Assembly: GCA_945992255.1 (NCBI GenBank)
Contig: CAMFVQ010000051.1
Span: 1 to 40,277, forward strand
From: an uncultured Clostridia bacterium
GTDB lineage: Bacteria; Bacillota; Clostridia; Christensenellales; UBA3700
DNA length: 40,277 bases
Reading direction: 5' to 3'
Part shown: positions 7,975 to 16,801 of the stretch, one piece after another
Layout: every line of letters begins with the position of its first letter
Position numbering within the stretch: the stretch's first letter is position 1
Translations under genes and position numbers: made by a program
The notes under the pieces: generated by a model
The model's input: only the letters and a program-made list of their open reading frames with translations
Databases searched by the model: none
Told to the model about the DNA's origin: nothing

Positions 7975-8829
7975 ATGAAAAAGACAATACTATCAATTTT
8001 GATTGTGGCAATGATTGTAGTAAGTGCAATCGGTATGATGGCATGCATTAATAACAATAAGGATACCAACAAAGTTAAAGTTGTTGAAATTCAACTTACA
8101 GAAGAAGAATATGCTATCGGAGTTAAGAAGGGCAACACAGAACTTCTAGGACAAATCAATGAGGCAATGGACGCTCTCAAAGCTGACGGAACAGTTGACG
8201 CTATTATGCAAAAGTATTTTGCAGGCGATAAGGTTGAAGGCGTTGTATCTGCCAAGAAAGACAGCAGCAAAAATCAACTTGTAGTAGCTACCAATGCAGA
8301 ATTCGCACCATTCGAATATAAAATGGGTGAAAAGTTCGCAGGTATCGATATGGAAATTGCAAAAGCTATTGCTGACAAGCTAGGTAAAGAACTTGTTATT
8401 GATGATATGCAATTCGATGCAGTAGTTACTTCAGTAGGCACAGGACTTGCAGATATGGCAATCGCTGGACTTACAGTTACTCCAAAACGTGCAGAGAGTG
8501 TTGATTTCACCAAGGCATACTACCAAGCATCACAACAACTTGTTGTAAAGGCTGGTGACACAACATTCGACGAGTGCAAAACAGCGCAAGATGTAGAGAA
8601 TGTACTCAAAGGCTTGACTGGCAAAAAGGCTGGTTTCCAAAACGGAACAACAGGTCAATACTATGTCAAGGGTGATGAGTCTTGGGGCTTTGCAGGATTC
8701 AGCAACATTACTGCAGTAGGTTATGACAATGCAGGACTTGCCGTTAAGGATATGCTCAACGGAAAAATCGACATCGTGGTAGTTGACCAAATGCCAGCGA
8801 AGTCAATCGCAAGCAAATTCAATAAATAA
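7975..8829 (+). CDS. Polar amino acid ABC transporter substrate-binding lipoprotein, apparently circularly permuted
   Basis: Extracytoplasmic solute receptor (284 aa) with a lipoprotein signal and lipobox MMAC (Cys24). Residues 101-284 match an SBP_bac_3 protein from its first strand (LVVATNAEFAPFEY) to the second-lobe helix DQMPAKSIASKFNK, where the protein stops. The segment that normally follows, a hinge strand (VKVVEIQLTEEEYAIGVKKGN) and the final helices ending DAIMQKYF, is instead at residues 33-83, joined by a roughly 17-residue Lys/Ser linker. A stop codon follows and the permease begins 3 bp later, so the piece is moved rather than duplicated. ATG 7975 is preferred over ATG 7969 because AAGGAG lies 8 nt before it. 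A cystine- or glutamine-type ligand is plausible but not provable. Confidence 0.9.
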   Translation: MKKTILSILIVAMIVVSAIGMMACINNNKDTNKVKVVEIQLTEEEYAIGVKKGNTELLGQINEAMDALKADGTVDAIMQKYFAGDKVEGVVSAKKDSSKNQLVVATNAEFAPFEYKMGEKFAGIDMEIAKAIADKLGKELVIDDMQFDAVVTSVGTGLADMAIAGLTVTPKRAESVDFTKAYYQASQQLVVKAGDTTFDECKTAQDVENVLKGLTGKKAGFQNGTTGQYYVKGDESWGFAGFSNITAVGYDNAGLAVKDMLNGKIDIVVVDQMPAKSIASKFNK

Positions 8830-8831
8830 TC

Positions 8832-9521
8832 ATGTGGGAATCGTTTGTAGAACAATTTATCACATACAAAGGCTACAAAATGGTGCTGGACGGCTTAAAA
8901 GCCACAGCACTTATTGCCGTTTGTGGACTGATAATTGGTATCGTTGTAGGAACAATATTGGCAATATCCAAGGTGTTGCCACAAGACAAAGTCGCAGTAA
9001 AAATTTGGTCAAAAATCAACGATGTATACGTTTGGCTCTTCCGTGGAACTCCAATGGTTGTACAATTGTTGATTTTCTATTTTGTACTTTTCCCTGCACT
9101 CAATCTAAAAATTGATAATATAGTCGTAGCTATCGCTGCATTTGGTCTAAACAGCGGAGCATACGTATCTGAGATTATGCGTGGCGGAATTTTGTCTGTC
9201 GACAGCGGACAAATGGAAGCAGCTCGTTCACTAGGAATGGGTTACAACGCATCAATGTTCAAGGTTGTTTTGCCACAAGCTATCAAGAACATTTTGCCAA
9301 CTCTCGGCAACGAATTTATCACTTTGGTCAAAGAAACTTCAGTAGTAAGCTTTATTGCTGTGGTTGACCTCACCCGTGCATTCAAGTCTATCGGTGATGC
9401 AACATACGAATATGTTGTGCCATATTTGATGCTTGCGGCAGTTTATTTGGTGATAGTGTCACTCATCACCTTGCTTATCAAACTACTAGAAAGGAGAATG
9501 AGAAGAAGTGAGCGTAGATAA
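8832..9521 (+). CDS. Polar amino acid ABC transporter permease (HisM/GlnP family)
   Basis: Inner-membrane permease of 229 aa, the usual size for the His/Glu/Gln family, with five or so hydrophobic segments. The cytoplasmic EAA loop reads [20 protein letters not shown] (about residues 132-151), which contacts the ATPase. The start is ATG 8832, two bases after the receptor gene's stop codon and without a visible ribosome binding site, so translation is probably coupled to the upstream gene. Only one permease is present, so the transporter probably works as a homodimer. Confidence 0.93.
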   Translation: MWESFVEQFITYKGYKMVLDGLKATALIAVCGLIIGIVVGTILAISKVLPQDKVAVKIWSKINDVYVWLFRGTPMVVQLLIFYFVLFPALNLKIDNIVVAIAAFGLNSGAYVSEIMRGGILSVDSGQMEAARSLGMGYNASMFKVVLPQAIKNILPTLGNEFITLVKETSVVSFIAVVDLTRAFKSIGDATYEYVVPYLMLAAVYLVIVSLITLLIKLLERRMRRSERR

Positions 9522-10470
9522 CTTAAATCAAAGACAAGAAATCATCAGGGTAGAAAACCTTGAAAAGTCTTTTGGCAGCAACAAAGTCCTTGCAGGTATA
9601 AATGAAAGTATAAAAGTAGGCGAAAAGGTGGTAGTTATCGGACCATCAGGCAGTGGTAAAAGCACATTTTTGAGATGTTTGAACCTTATGGAAACTCCAA
9701 CAGGCGGCAGTATTTATTTCGAGGGACAACTTCTCAACGGCAAGCATACCAACATCAATGTCCACAGACAAAAAATGGGTATGGTGTTCCAACACTTCAA
9801 CTTGTTCAACAACTTGACCATAATCCAAAATATTATGCTAGCTCCAGTCAAGATTGGCACCAAGAACTTCCGCAAAAAAGCCAAGCAATCTTACAAATTC
9901 AACAAAGCAGAAATTGACAAAAAGATTGCAGACACCAAGGCTCTCATAGCACAAGCCAAGCAAGCAGGCGAGAGCGTAGGCGAGTTGGAGTCCAACCTTG
10001 TGGGCTACAAAGAAGAAAAGAAAGCACTTTGGGCAAAACTCAAAAAAGATTTTTTCGCAGCCAAAAAGCAAGTGAAAGAGCAGGCAGAAGCTCGTGCATA
10101 CAAGCTCCTTGACCGCATAGGACTTAGAGATAAAGCCGATGTATATCCATCTACATTGTCAGGCGGACAAAAGCAAAGAATTGCTATCGTAAGAGCGTTG
10201 GCGATGAACCCGGATGTTATGTTGTTCGATGAGCCAACAAGCGCACTTGACCCAGAAATGGTAGGCGAAGTACTCGAACTTATCAAAGAAGTTGCCGATG
10301 AGGGAATGACCATGGTGATTGTTACTCACGAAATGGGATTTGCCAGAGAAGTAGGCACTCGTATTTTGTTCATGGACAAGGGCAACATTGTCGAGCAGAA
10401 CGAACCAAAGGAGTTTTTCTCCAACCCACAAAATCCAAGGCTCAAAGAGTTTTTGGCAAAAGTATTGTAA
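9508..10470 (+). CDS. Polar amino acid ABC transporter ATPase with an internal coiled-coil-like insertion
   Basis: Cytoplasmic ATPase (320 aa) of the GlnQ/HisP family, whose members are usually about 240-250 aa. Walker [10 protein letters not shown] (45-53), Q-loop Gln95, signature LSGGQ (217-221) and Walker B VMLFDEP (238-244) are intact. The extra length is one block at about residues 118-192, between the Q-loop and the signature in the helical subdomain. It is rich in Lys, Glu, Ala and Gln and is predicted to be helical. The reading frame is continuous across it. The start is GTG 9508, overlapping the permease gene by 14 nt, with GGAG at 9493-9496. Confidence 0.92.
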   Translation: MSVDNLNQRQEIIRVENLEKSFGSNKVLAGINESIKVGEKVVVIGPSGSGKSTFLRCLNLMETPTGGSIYFEGQLLNGKHTNINVHRQKMGMVFQHFNLFNNLTIIQNIMLAPVKIGTKNFRKKAKQSYKFNKAEIDKKIADTKALIAQAKQAGESVGELESNLVGYKEEKKALWAKLKKDFFAAKKQVKEQAEARAYKLLDRIGLRDKADVYPSTLSGGQKQRIAIVRALAMNPDVMLFDEPTSALDPEMVGEVLELIKEVADEGMTMVIVTHEMGFAREVGTRILFMDKGNIVEQNEPKEFFSNPQNPRLKEFLAKVL

Positions 10471-10476
10471 AAGAAG

Positions 10477-10506
10477 AAGTCTATACGCAAGTATAGGCTT
10501 TTTTGT
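10477..10506 (+). terminator. Terminator of the amino acid importer operon
   Basis: Stem AAGtCTATAC (10477-10486) with GTATAGgCTT (10491-10500), closed by a GCAA tetraloop and followed by T residues. It lies just after the ATPase stop codon. Confidence 0.9.
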
Positions 10507-10644
10507 TGGTGCAATATTTGGGTAGAGGCAATCTTTCACTTTTTCAGAATATTTGACATGATGAAGTTGAGTTTTGAGAGAGGTTGAGCGGTGGAAAATG
10601 TCGGTTTTTTCTCACAAAATGCCCAAAATAAAATATATTGCATC

Positions 10645-10673
10645 TTGAAATGGCATAATATATGTGTTATAAT
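10645..10673 (+). promoter_or_regulatory. Promoter of the glgBCDA run
   Basis: TTGAAA (10645-10650), 17-bp spacer, consensus TATAAT (10668-10673) with an extended -10 (TG at 10665-10666). Transcription should start near 10680, leaving a leader of about 20 nt with GAGG at 10691-10694. Confidence 0.8.
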
Positions 10674-10699
10674 GTAGAAAAGCTGTTAGAGAGGACACA

Positions 10700-12643
10700 A
10701 TGGTAGAAACACAATCACAATTACCAATTTACTTGTTCCACGAAGGAACAAATCACCAAGCTTACAAATATTTTAGTCCCCAACATATCAAGGACAAAGA
10801 TAAAGACGGTTGGCAATTCACCGTCTGGGCTCCACACGCACAAAGCGTAAGCGTTGTGGGCAACTTCAATGATTGGGACCGCAATGTCAATCCAATGACA
10901 GAGATAAGTGATGGCATATGGCAAGTATTCATCGAAAAGTTGAAGAATTTCGAGATGTACAAATTCAGTATCGAAACGGCTAGCGGAGATATCAAGCTAA
11001 AAGCCGACCCTTATGCCAACCACTCAGAGACCACACCAGCCACCGCTTCCAAGATTTTTGAGAGTACATACAAGTGGGGCGACAAAAAGTGGCTCAAAGA
11101 AAGAGAAAATTATGACCCATACCACACACCTATGAACATCTATGAGATGCACATGGGCAGTTGGATCAAGACCAAAGACGGCGATGTTTGCAACTATCGT
11201 GATATAGCAGACAAACTTGTCGAATATGTGCTTGATATGGGGTACACTCATGTAGAGATTTTGCCAATTACAGAGTATCCATACGACGGCAGTTGGGGAT
11301 ATCAAGTGACTGGTATGTTTGCGCCAACCTCTCGTTTTGGCACACCAGATGATTTTAGATATTTTGTGGACAAATTGCACTCAGCAGGCATAGGAGTATT
11401 CCTTGATTGGGTAGTAGCACATTTTCCTAAGGACGCTCACGGTTTGTTCGAGTTCGATGGCGAGCCATTGTACGAATACGGCAATTCATTCAAAGCCGAA
11501 CACAAAGAATGGGGCACAATGGTATTCGACTATGGCAGAAAGGAAGTTTGCTCATTCTTGATTTCTTCTGCCGACTATTGGATCAACGAATTCCATATCG
11601 ACGGCATAAGAGTAGATGCTGTGGCATCAATGTTGTATCTTGATTACAACCGCAAGGACGGCGAATGGTTGCCAAACGTATTTGGTGGCAGTCACAACCT
11701 AGAAGCTATCGAATTTTTGAAACAACTTAACACCTCGATTTTGACCAGACACAAAGGCGTTGTGATGATTGCCGAAGAGTCTACCGCATTCCCAATGGTG
11801 ACCAAGCCAGCAGAAATTGGCGGACTAGGCTTCAATTTTAAGTGGAATATGGGTTGGATGAACGACATGATAAGATATGTATCTGCCAATCCGTTCTTCC
11901 GTAAGAATATGCACAACAACCTTACTTTTGCTATCACTTACGCATACAGCGAGAATTATATTTTGCCTCTATCACACGATGAAGTAGTGCATGGCAAATG
12001 CTCACTTTTGTCAAAGATGCCGGGCGAATACGCAGACAAATTCGAGGGACTCAAAGCATTCTATGGCTTTATGATGGCACATCCGGGCAAAAAACTTTTG
12101 TTCATGGGTGGCGAGTTCGGACAATTCATAGAGTGGGATTACAAGAAACAACTTGATTGGTTCTTGCTCGACTATGAGAGCCACCGCAATCTTCGCAATT
12201 TTGTCAAAAAACTCAATACATATTACAAGAAAAACCCAGAAATGTATGACCTAGATGTATCATTCGAGGGCTTCAAGTGGATATGTGTAGATGACAACAC
12301 TCAGAATATTGTGTCTTTCCTCAGATATGACAGAGAGGGCAACTATACCATAGCGGTAGTCAATTTTAGTCCTATCACTCGTACCCAATATTGTATGGGC
12401 GTGCCTGAGAACAAGAATTATCGTGTGGTTTTGTCCAGCACTAGCAAAGAGTTTGGTGGCAATGATGACATCTCGACTATCAAATATTCGGCAAAGAAAG
12501 GCGGAATGCACGGACAAGATTATCATATCGAGATGACCATTCCGGGCAACAGCGTGACATATCTCAAAGCTGTGGCAAAGAGGACCAACAAAACTACAAA
12601 AGACACCAGTAGCACTCAAAAATCAACAAAAAACCAAAAATAA
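10700..12643 (+). CDS. glgB: 1,4-alpha-glucan branching enzyme
   Basis: Makes the alpha-1,6 branch points of glycogen by transferring segments of alpha-1,4 chains; cytoplasmic. The 647-aa protein has an N-terminal CBM48 domain (FTVWAPHAQSVSVVGNFNDWD around 40-60) and a GH13_9 catalytic barrel. Nucleophile Asp306 is in IRVDAVASML, acid/base Glu359 in IAEEST, and the third carboxylate is in LSHDEVVHG. The last 24 or so residues are an unusual Lys/Thr/Ser/Gln-rich tail beyond the normal C-terminal beta domain. It is the first gene of the glycogen run and has its own strong promoter. Confidence 0.96.
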   Translation: MVETQSQLPIYLFHEGTNHQAYKYFSPQHIKDKDKDGWQFTVWAPHAQSVSVVGNFNDWDRNVNPMTEISDGIWQVFIEKLKNFEMYKFSIETASGDIKLKADPYANHSETTPATASKIFESTYKWGDKKWLKERENYDPYHTPMNIYEMHMGSWIKTKDGDVCNYRDIADKLVEYVLDMGYTHVEILPITEYPYDGSWGYQVTGMFAPTSRFGTPDDFRYFVDKLHSAGIGVFLDWVVAHFPKDAHGLFEFDGEPLYEYGNSFKAEHKEWGTMVFDYGRKEVCSFLISSADYWINEFHIDGIRVDAVASMLYLDYNRKDGEWLPNVFGGSHNLEAIEFLKQLNTSILTRHKGVVMIAEESTAFPMVTKPAEIGGLGFNFKWNMGWMNDMIRYVSANPFFRKNMHNNLTFAITYAYSENYILPLSHDEVVHGKCSLLSKMPGEYADKFEGLKAFYGFMMAHPGKKLLFMGGEFGQFIEWDYKKQLDWFLLDYESHRNLRNFVKKLNTYYKKNPEMYDLDVSFEGFKWICVDDNTQNIVSFLRYDREGNYTIAVVNFSPITRTQYCMGVPENKNYRVVLSSTSKEFGGNDDISTIKYSAKKGGMHGQDYHIEMTIPGNSVTYLKAVAKRTNKTTKDTSSTQKSTKNQK

Positions 12644-12647
12644 ATTT

Positions 12648-12656
12648 TGATATAAT
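12648..12656 (+). promoter_or_regulatory. Possible internal promoter before glgC
   Basis: An extended -10 of the form TGATATAAT at 12648-12656, right after the glgB stop codon. No good -35 is found 17 bp upstream, so it may be weak or fortuitous. Confidence 0.35.
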
Positions 12657-12690
12657 ACGATATATATTCGCAATTATAGGGAGGGAATAG

Positions 12691-13875
12691 ATGTTTACAA
12701 GCAATAAAGAGTGTGTAGCCATGTTGTTGGCAGGCGGACAAGGAACAAGATTGTATTCGCTCACCAGAGATTTGGCAAAACCAGCAGTATCATTTGGTGG
12801 CAAGTACCGCATTATCGACTTTCCACTGTCCAACTGCATCAACTCCAACATAGATACAATCGGTGTATTGACCCAATACCAACCATTTTATCTGAACCAA
12901 TATATTGGCAATGGTCAACCATGGGACTTGGACAGACTCAATGGCGGTGTATTTGTTTTGCCACCATATATGAAGAACAAAGGCTCAGATTGGTACAAAG
13001 GCACAGCCAATGCTATCTATCAAAATATCCAATTCGTGGACAGATTCAATCCACAATATGTGCTTATTTTGTCAGGTGACCATATCTATAAAATGGACTA
13101 TTCCAAGATGCTAGACTATCACAAAGAAAAGGGTGCAGATTGTACAATCGCAGTCATCAACGTGACCAAGGAAGAGGCTAGCCGTTTTGGTATTATGAAC
13201 ACCAACCCAGACAATTCGGTATACGAATTTGAAGAGAAACCAAAGAATCCGAAGTCAACCAACGCTTCAATGGGTATTTACATATTCACTTGGGAAAAAC
13301 TCCGCAAGTATTTGATTGAAGATGAAGAAGACAAGACTTCCAGCAACGACTTTGGTAAGAACATCATTCCAAATATGCTCAATGATGGACAAAAGTTGTT
13401 CGCATACAGCTTTGAAGGCTATTGGAAAGATGTAGGAACTATATCTAGTCTTTGGGAAGCTAACATGGACTTGCTCGATGAGAACAGCGGTATGAATTTG
13501 TCCGACACAGGTTGGAAGATTTATGCAAGAAATACTGCTGAGCCACCTCACTATGTAGCCGATGATGCTACTATCGAGAACAGTCTTGTGACCGAAGGTT
13601 GCGAGGTCAATGGCGTTGTTCGCAACTCAGTTATCTCATCAGGTGTAAAGATTGGTAAGAATGTAGTCATCGAAGATTGCAACATTATGCCAAACGTAGT
13701 CATCGAAGATGGTGCAGAAATCAGATATACAATCGTAGGACCAAACGCTCACATTGGCAAGAATGCCAAGGTTGGCGGAGTGTGCAACAAAGACAACTTG
13801 AAGATTGCAGTTATAGGTCCAAACGCAGTTGTAGCAGAAGACCAAGTAGTGCCAATGGGCGAAATGGTTGATTAA
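12691..13875 (+). CDS. glgC: Glucose-1-phosphate adenylyltransferase, catalytic subunit
   Basis: Makes ADP-glucose from ATP and glucose-1-phosphate, the committed step of bacterial glycogen synthesis. The 394-aa protein has an N-terminal nucleotidyltransferase fold with the signature AGGQGTRL (14-21), followed by [19 protein letters not shown] and [11 protein letters not shown], all consistent with an active enzyme. The C-terminal third is a left-handed beta-helix of hexapeptide repeats ending around [10 protein letters not shown] strong AGGGAGGG ribosome binding site precedes ATG 12691. It lies 47 bp after glgB and 11 bp before glgD, with which it should form a heteromer. Confidence 0.96.
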   Translation: MFTSNKECVAMLLAGGQGTRLYSLTRDLAKPAVSFGGKYRIIDFPLSNCINSNIDTIGVLTQYQPFYLNQYIGNGQPWDLDRLNGGVFVLPPYMKNKGSDWYKGTANAIYQNIQFVDRFNPQYVLILSGDHIYKMDYSKMLDYHKEKGADCTIAVINVTKEEASRFGIMNTNPDNSVYEFEEKPKNPKSTNASMGIYIFTWEKLRKYLIEDEEDKTSSNDFGKNIIPNMLNDGQKLFAYSFEGYWKDVGTISSLWEANMDLLDENSGMNLSDTGWKIYARNTAEPPHYVADDATIENSLVTEGCEVNGVVRNSVISSGVKIGKNVVIEDCNIMPNVVIEDGAEIRYTIVGPNAHIGKNAKVGGVCNKDNLKIAVIGPNAVVAEDQVVPMGEMVD

Positions 13876-13886
13876 GGGGGTAGAAA

Positions 13887-14999
13887 ATGAACAATATAAT
13901 GAGTATTATTTTTGCAAGTGACAATGAGTCCAAGCTCAATGAACTTACTTTGCATCGTACCACAGCATCTTTGCCAGTAGGCGGAAGATATAGATTTATT
14001 GACTTTACACTATCCAACCTAGTCAACAGTCAAATCACCACAATCGGTATTATCACCAAGTCCAACTACTCATCACTTATGGACCATATCCGAATGGGTA
14101 GAGATTGGGACCTTAACAGAAAAAACAGCGGTATCACAGTATTCCCACCATATGCTTCCAACACTTCTCGCAGTGTGTCCAAGGGCAAAATCGAAGCTAT
14201 GTATGGCATACTTGACTATATCGAAAAGGCGACAGAAGACTATGTAATTGTGACCAACAGCAACATAGCTGCCAACATTGACTTTGATGACGTATACAAC
14301 AAACATATCGAAACAGGTGCAGACATTACTATGCTTTCTTACTTTGACAAGCCAACCAGCTCACGCCGAGTTATCATCGAAAGTGACGAGTCAGGCAGAG
14401 TAACAGGCAGTCGCATCACCCAAAATATCAGCGACAAGACAGAGGAAATCGGACTTAACATTTATTTGTTGAAGAAGTCATTGCTTATGGATCTCGTGAC
14501 ATCTTGTTATGAGAGAGGCGGTGTTGACTTTGAGAAGAGTATTATTCAACAAAAAGTCGATGAGTTGCATATCCATACATACAAAGTCCCTGGACATGCA
14601 GCAATGATTGATGATATCAAGACATATTTCGAGGAGTCTATGAGACTTCTTGACAAAGACGTCCGCAACGACTTGTTCTATGCTTGTGGCAAGATTTTCA
14701 CCAAAGTTAAGGACAGTGTGCCAACAATTTACCGCAACAAAGCCAAGGTAAAGAACTCTTTGATTGCCGATGGTTGTGACATCAACGGCGTGGTAGAGAA
14801 CAGCATTTTGTTCCGTGGCGTAAAGGTTGAAGAAGGCTCTTGCATCACCAACTCAATCGTTATGGAGAACGGACATGTTTATCCAAACTCTTCACTTGAC
14901 TATGTTATCACGGACAAGAACGTGACAATCACCGAAGACAAGAAAATCAGCGGATTCGAGACATATCCGCTAGTTATTGTAAAGAACAAAACTATCTAA
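13887..14999 (+). CDS. glgD: Glucose-1-phosphate adenylyltransferase regulatory/accessory subunit
   Basis: Paralogue of GlgC (370 aa) that lacks the nucleotide-binding AGGQGTRL signature: the corresponding N-terminus reads SIIFASDNESKLNELTLHRT. It keeps the following ASLPVGGRYRFIDFTLSN segment and the C-terminal hexapeptide beta-helix. In Firmicutes, GlgD is known to associate with GlgC and modulate its activity rather than catalyse efficiently alone. A GGGGG ribosome binding site at 13876-13880 precedes ATG 13887. Translation is probably coupled to glgC across the 11-bp gap. Confidence 0.94.
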   Translation: MNNIMSIIFASDNESKLNELTLHRTTASLPVGGRYRFIDFTLSNLVNSQITTIGIITKSNYSSLMDHIRMGRDWDLNRKNSGITVFPPYASNTSRSVSKGKIEAMYGILDYIEKATEDYVIVTNSNIAANIDFDDVYNKHIETGADITMLSYFDKPTSSRRVIIESDESGRVTGSRITQNISDKTEEIGLNIYLLKKSLLMDLVTSCYERGGVDFEKSIIQQKVDELHIHTYKVPGHAAMIDDIKTYFEESMRLLDKDVRNDLFYACGKIFTKVKDSVPTIYRNKAKVKNSLIADGCDINGVVENSILFRGVKVEEGSCITNSIVMENGHVYPNSSLDYVITDKNVTITEDKKISGFETYPLVIVKNKTI

Positions 15000-15025
15000 G
15001 AAGTAACAATCTTAAAGGAGGCATT

Positions 15026-16690
15026 ATGGCAACCAACAAGACTACTAAGGCGGTAGAAGAGAGTGAGCAAGTGGCAAATCCAGCCCCAGCAAAAACAGCT
15101 CCAAAGCAAACTTCTTCCAAAGCTAAGGCTTCATCAGCTCCAAAAGCAAGCACCAAAACAGCCGCAGCTCCAAAGAAAACAGCACCGAAGAAAGCTGCTC
15201 CAAAGGCAAGCGAAAAAGCTGAGCCAACCCCACAAAACTCGAAACAGGTCGCACAAAACGAGGACAAGAAAAAGATTTTGTTCGTTGCGAGTGAGGCATT
15301 GCCTTATGTCAAATCAGGCGGTTTGGCAGATGTTGCAGGAGCATTGCCAAAGGCGCTCAACAAACAAGGTTGTGACACGAGGGTTATTTTGCCATTGTAT
15401 ATGGACATTCCCAACTCGTTCCGTCAAACAATGGTATATGTAGGCAATTGCTATGTTACACTTTCTTGGCGTTACCAATATTGTGGTATTTTTACCCAAC
15501 AATATGACGGCGTTACCTACTATTTTATTGACAACGAATATTACTTTAAGCGACACGGCTTGTACGGACACTATGATGACGGCGAGAGGTTTGCTTTCTT
15601 TTCCAAAGCAGTGCTAGAATGTTTGAAAGTCATTGACTTCAAGCCTGACATCATACATTGCAATGATTGGCACTCAGCTCTCACTCCAGTATTTTTGGAT
15701 TGCTTCTATCGTGGACAAGATGAAACTCGCAACACCAAGACAGTGTTCACTATCCACAATATAGAATTCCAAGGCAAATATGGCGACGGAATGATAAGCG
15801 ATGTGTTGGGTCTTGACCAAGGCGCTCGCCGGCTCGTAGAGCTTGACGGCTGTGTCAACTTTATGAAGGGCGGTATCGAGTGTTCCAACAAGGTTACTAC
15901 CGTATCACCTACATATGCCAATGAGATTTTGACGCCATTCTTTGGATATGATATGCAAAAAATTCTCAACAATCGTCGCTACAAACTTAGCGGAATTATC
16001 AATGGTATCGATACGGCTAAGCTTGATCCGATGACCGACAAGTCACTTTTCAAGAACTTCAACCTAGAGAATTTTGGCGACAAAGTAAAGAACAAGACAG
16101 CACTCCAAGAGCTACTTGGCCTTCCTGTTCGTGAAGATGTGGCGATGATTGGTATGGTCGGCAGACTTACACACCAAAAGGGACTTGACTTGCTCACTTG
16201 TGTGATCGAGCGACTTCTCAATATGGATATCCAACTTGTTATCCTCGGCACAGGCGATTGGAAGTACGAGAACCAACTCAAAGAAATCCAGAACAGATAT
16301 TCTGGCAGACTTCGTGCAATCATCAACTTTTCCAGCGATATGGCAAGCAAGATTTACGGCGCAACCGATATGTTCTTGATGCCATCTAAGTTCGAGCCAT
16401 GCGGTCTTAGCCAAATGATTGCAATGCGTTATGGCTCAATTCCTATCGTAAGAGAAACTGGTGGACTAAAAGACACAGTGCCTCCATACAACCACGAAAC
16501 CAAAGAGGGCAGAGGCTTTACATTCGTGACATACAATGCCGATGATATGTTGTATGCTATCGAGAGAGCAGTTGGGTTGTATTATGATTACAAAGAAGAA
16601 TGGAAACAAGTCGTTCACAATGCTATGACAGCCGACTTTAGTTGGGATAACATAGCTAAGCAATACCTAGAATTATACAATAATCTCTAA
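15026..16690 (+). CDS. glgA: Glycogen synthase (ADP-glucose type) with a basic low-complexity N-terminal extension
   Basis: Adds glucose from ADP-glucose to the non-reducing ends of glycogen; GT5 family, cytoplasmic. The catalytic part begins near residue 82 (KILFVASEALPYVKSGGLADV, with the ADP-glucose motif KSGG at 96-99) and has normal family length. Before it is an extension of about 80 residues made almost entirely of Lys, Ala, Pro, Ser and Thr, rich in AAPKK/APKA units. A near-perfect AAAGGAGG at 15014-15021 four bases before ATG 15026 makes that start secure, so the extension is translated. It is the last gene of the run starting with glgB and is followed by a strong terminator. Confidence 0.95.
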   Translation: MATNKTTKAVEESEQVANPAPAKTAPKQTSSKAKASSAPKASTKTAAAPKKTAPKKAAPKASEKAEPTPQNSKQVAQNEDKKKILFVASEALPYVKSGGLADVAGALPKALNKQGCDTRVILPLYMDIPNSFRQTMVYVGNCYVTLSWRYQYCGIFTQQYDGVTYYFIDNEYYFKRHGLYGHYDDGERFAFFSKAVLECLKVIDFKPDIIHCNDWHSALTPVFLDCFYRGQDETRNTKTVFTIHNIEFQGKYGDGMISDVLGLDQGARRLVELDGCVNFMKGGIECSNKVTTVSPTYANEILTPFFGYDMQKILNNRRYKLSGIINGIDTAKLDPMTDKSLFKNFNLENFGDKVKNKTALQELLGLPVREDVAMIGMVGRLTHQKGLDLLTCVIERLLNMDIQLVILGTGDWKYENQLKEIQNRYSGRLRAIINFSSDMASKIYGATDMFLMPSKFEPCGLSQMIAMRYGSIPIVRETGGLKDTVPPYNHETKEGRGFTFVTYNADDMLYAIERAVGLYYDYKEEWKQVVHNAMTADFSWDNIAKQYLELYNNL

Positions 16691-16715
16691 GCGTTATAAA
16701 ATAATAAACTTTCTA

Positions 16716-16753
16716 CAAAAAGCGTGTATATCTATGGACAATACACGCTTTTT
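16716..16753. terminator. Terminator after glgA
   Basis: Stem AAAAAGCGTGTAT with ATACACGCTTTTT, nearly perfect over 13 bp, A-rich before and T-rich after, so possibly active on both strands. Its loop and right arm overlap the glgP promoter. Confidence 0.88.
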
Positions 16754-16763
16754 ATGTTATAAT
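16735..16763 (+). promoter_or_regulatory. Promoter of glgP, overlapping the glgA terminator
   Basis: TGGACA (16735-16740), 17-bp spacer, TATAAT (16758-16763) with extended TG. The block TCTATGGACAAT, then 11 nt, then ATGTTAT is shared with the promoter of the MFS operon at about 20899. Confidence 0.75.
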
Positions 16764-16801
16764 TTTTTTGTCAAAGTATATTATTTTTATGGAGAGAATA
16801 A

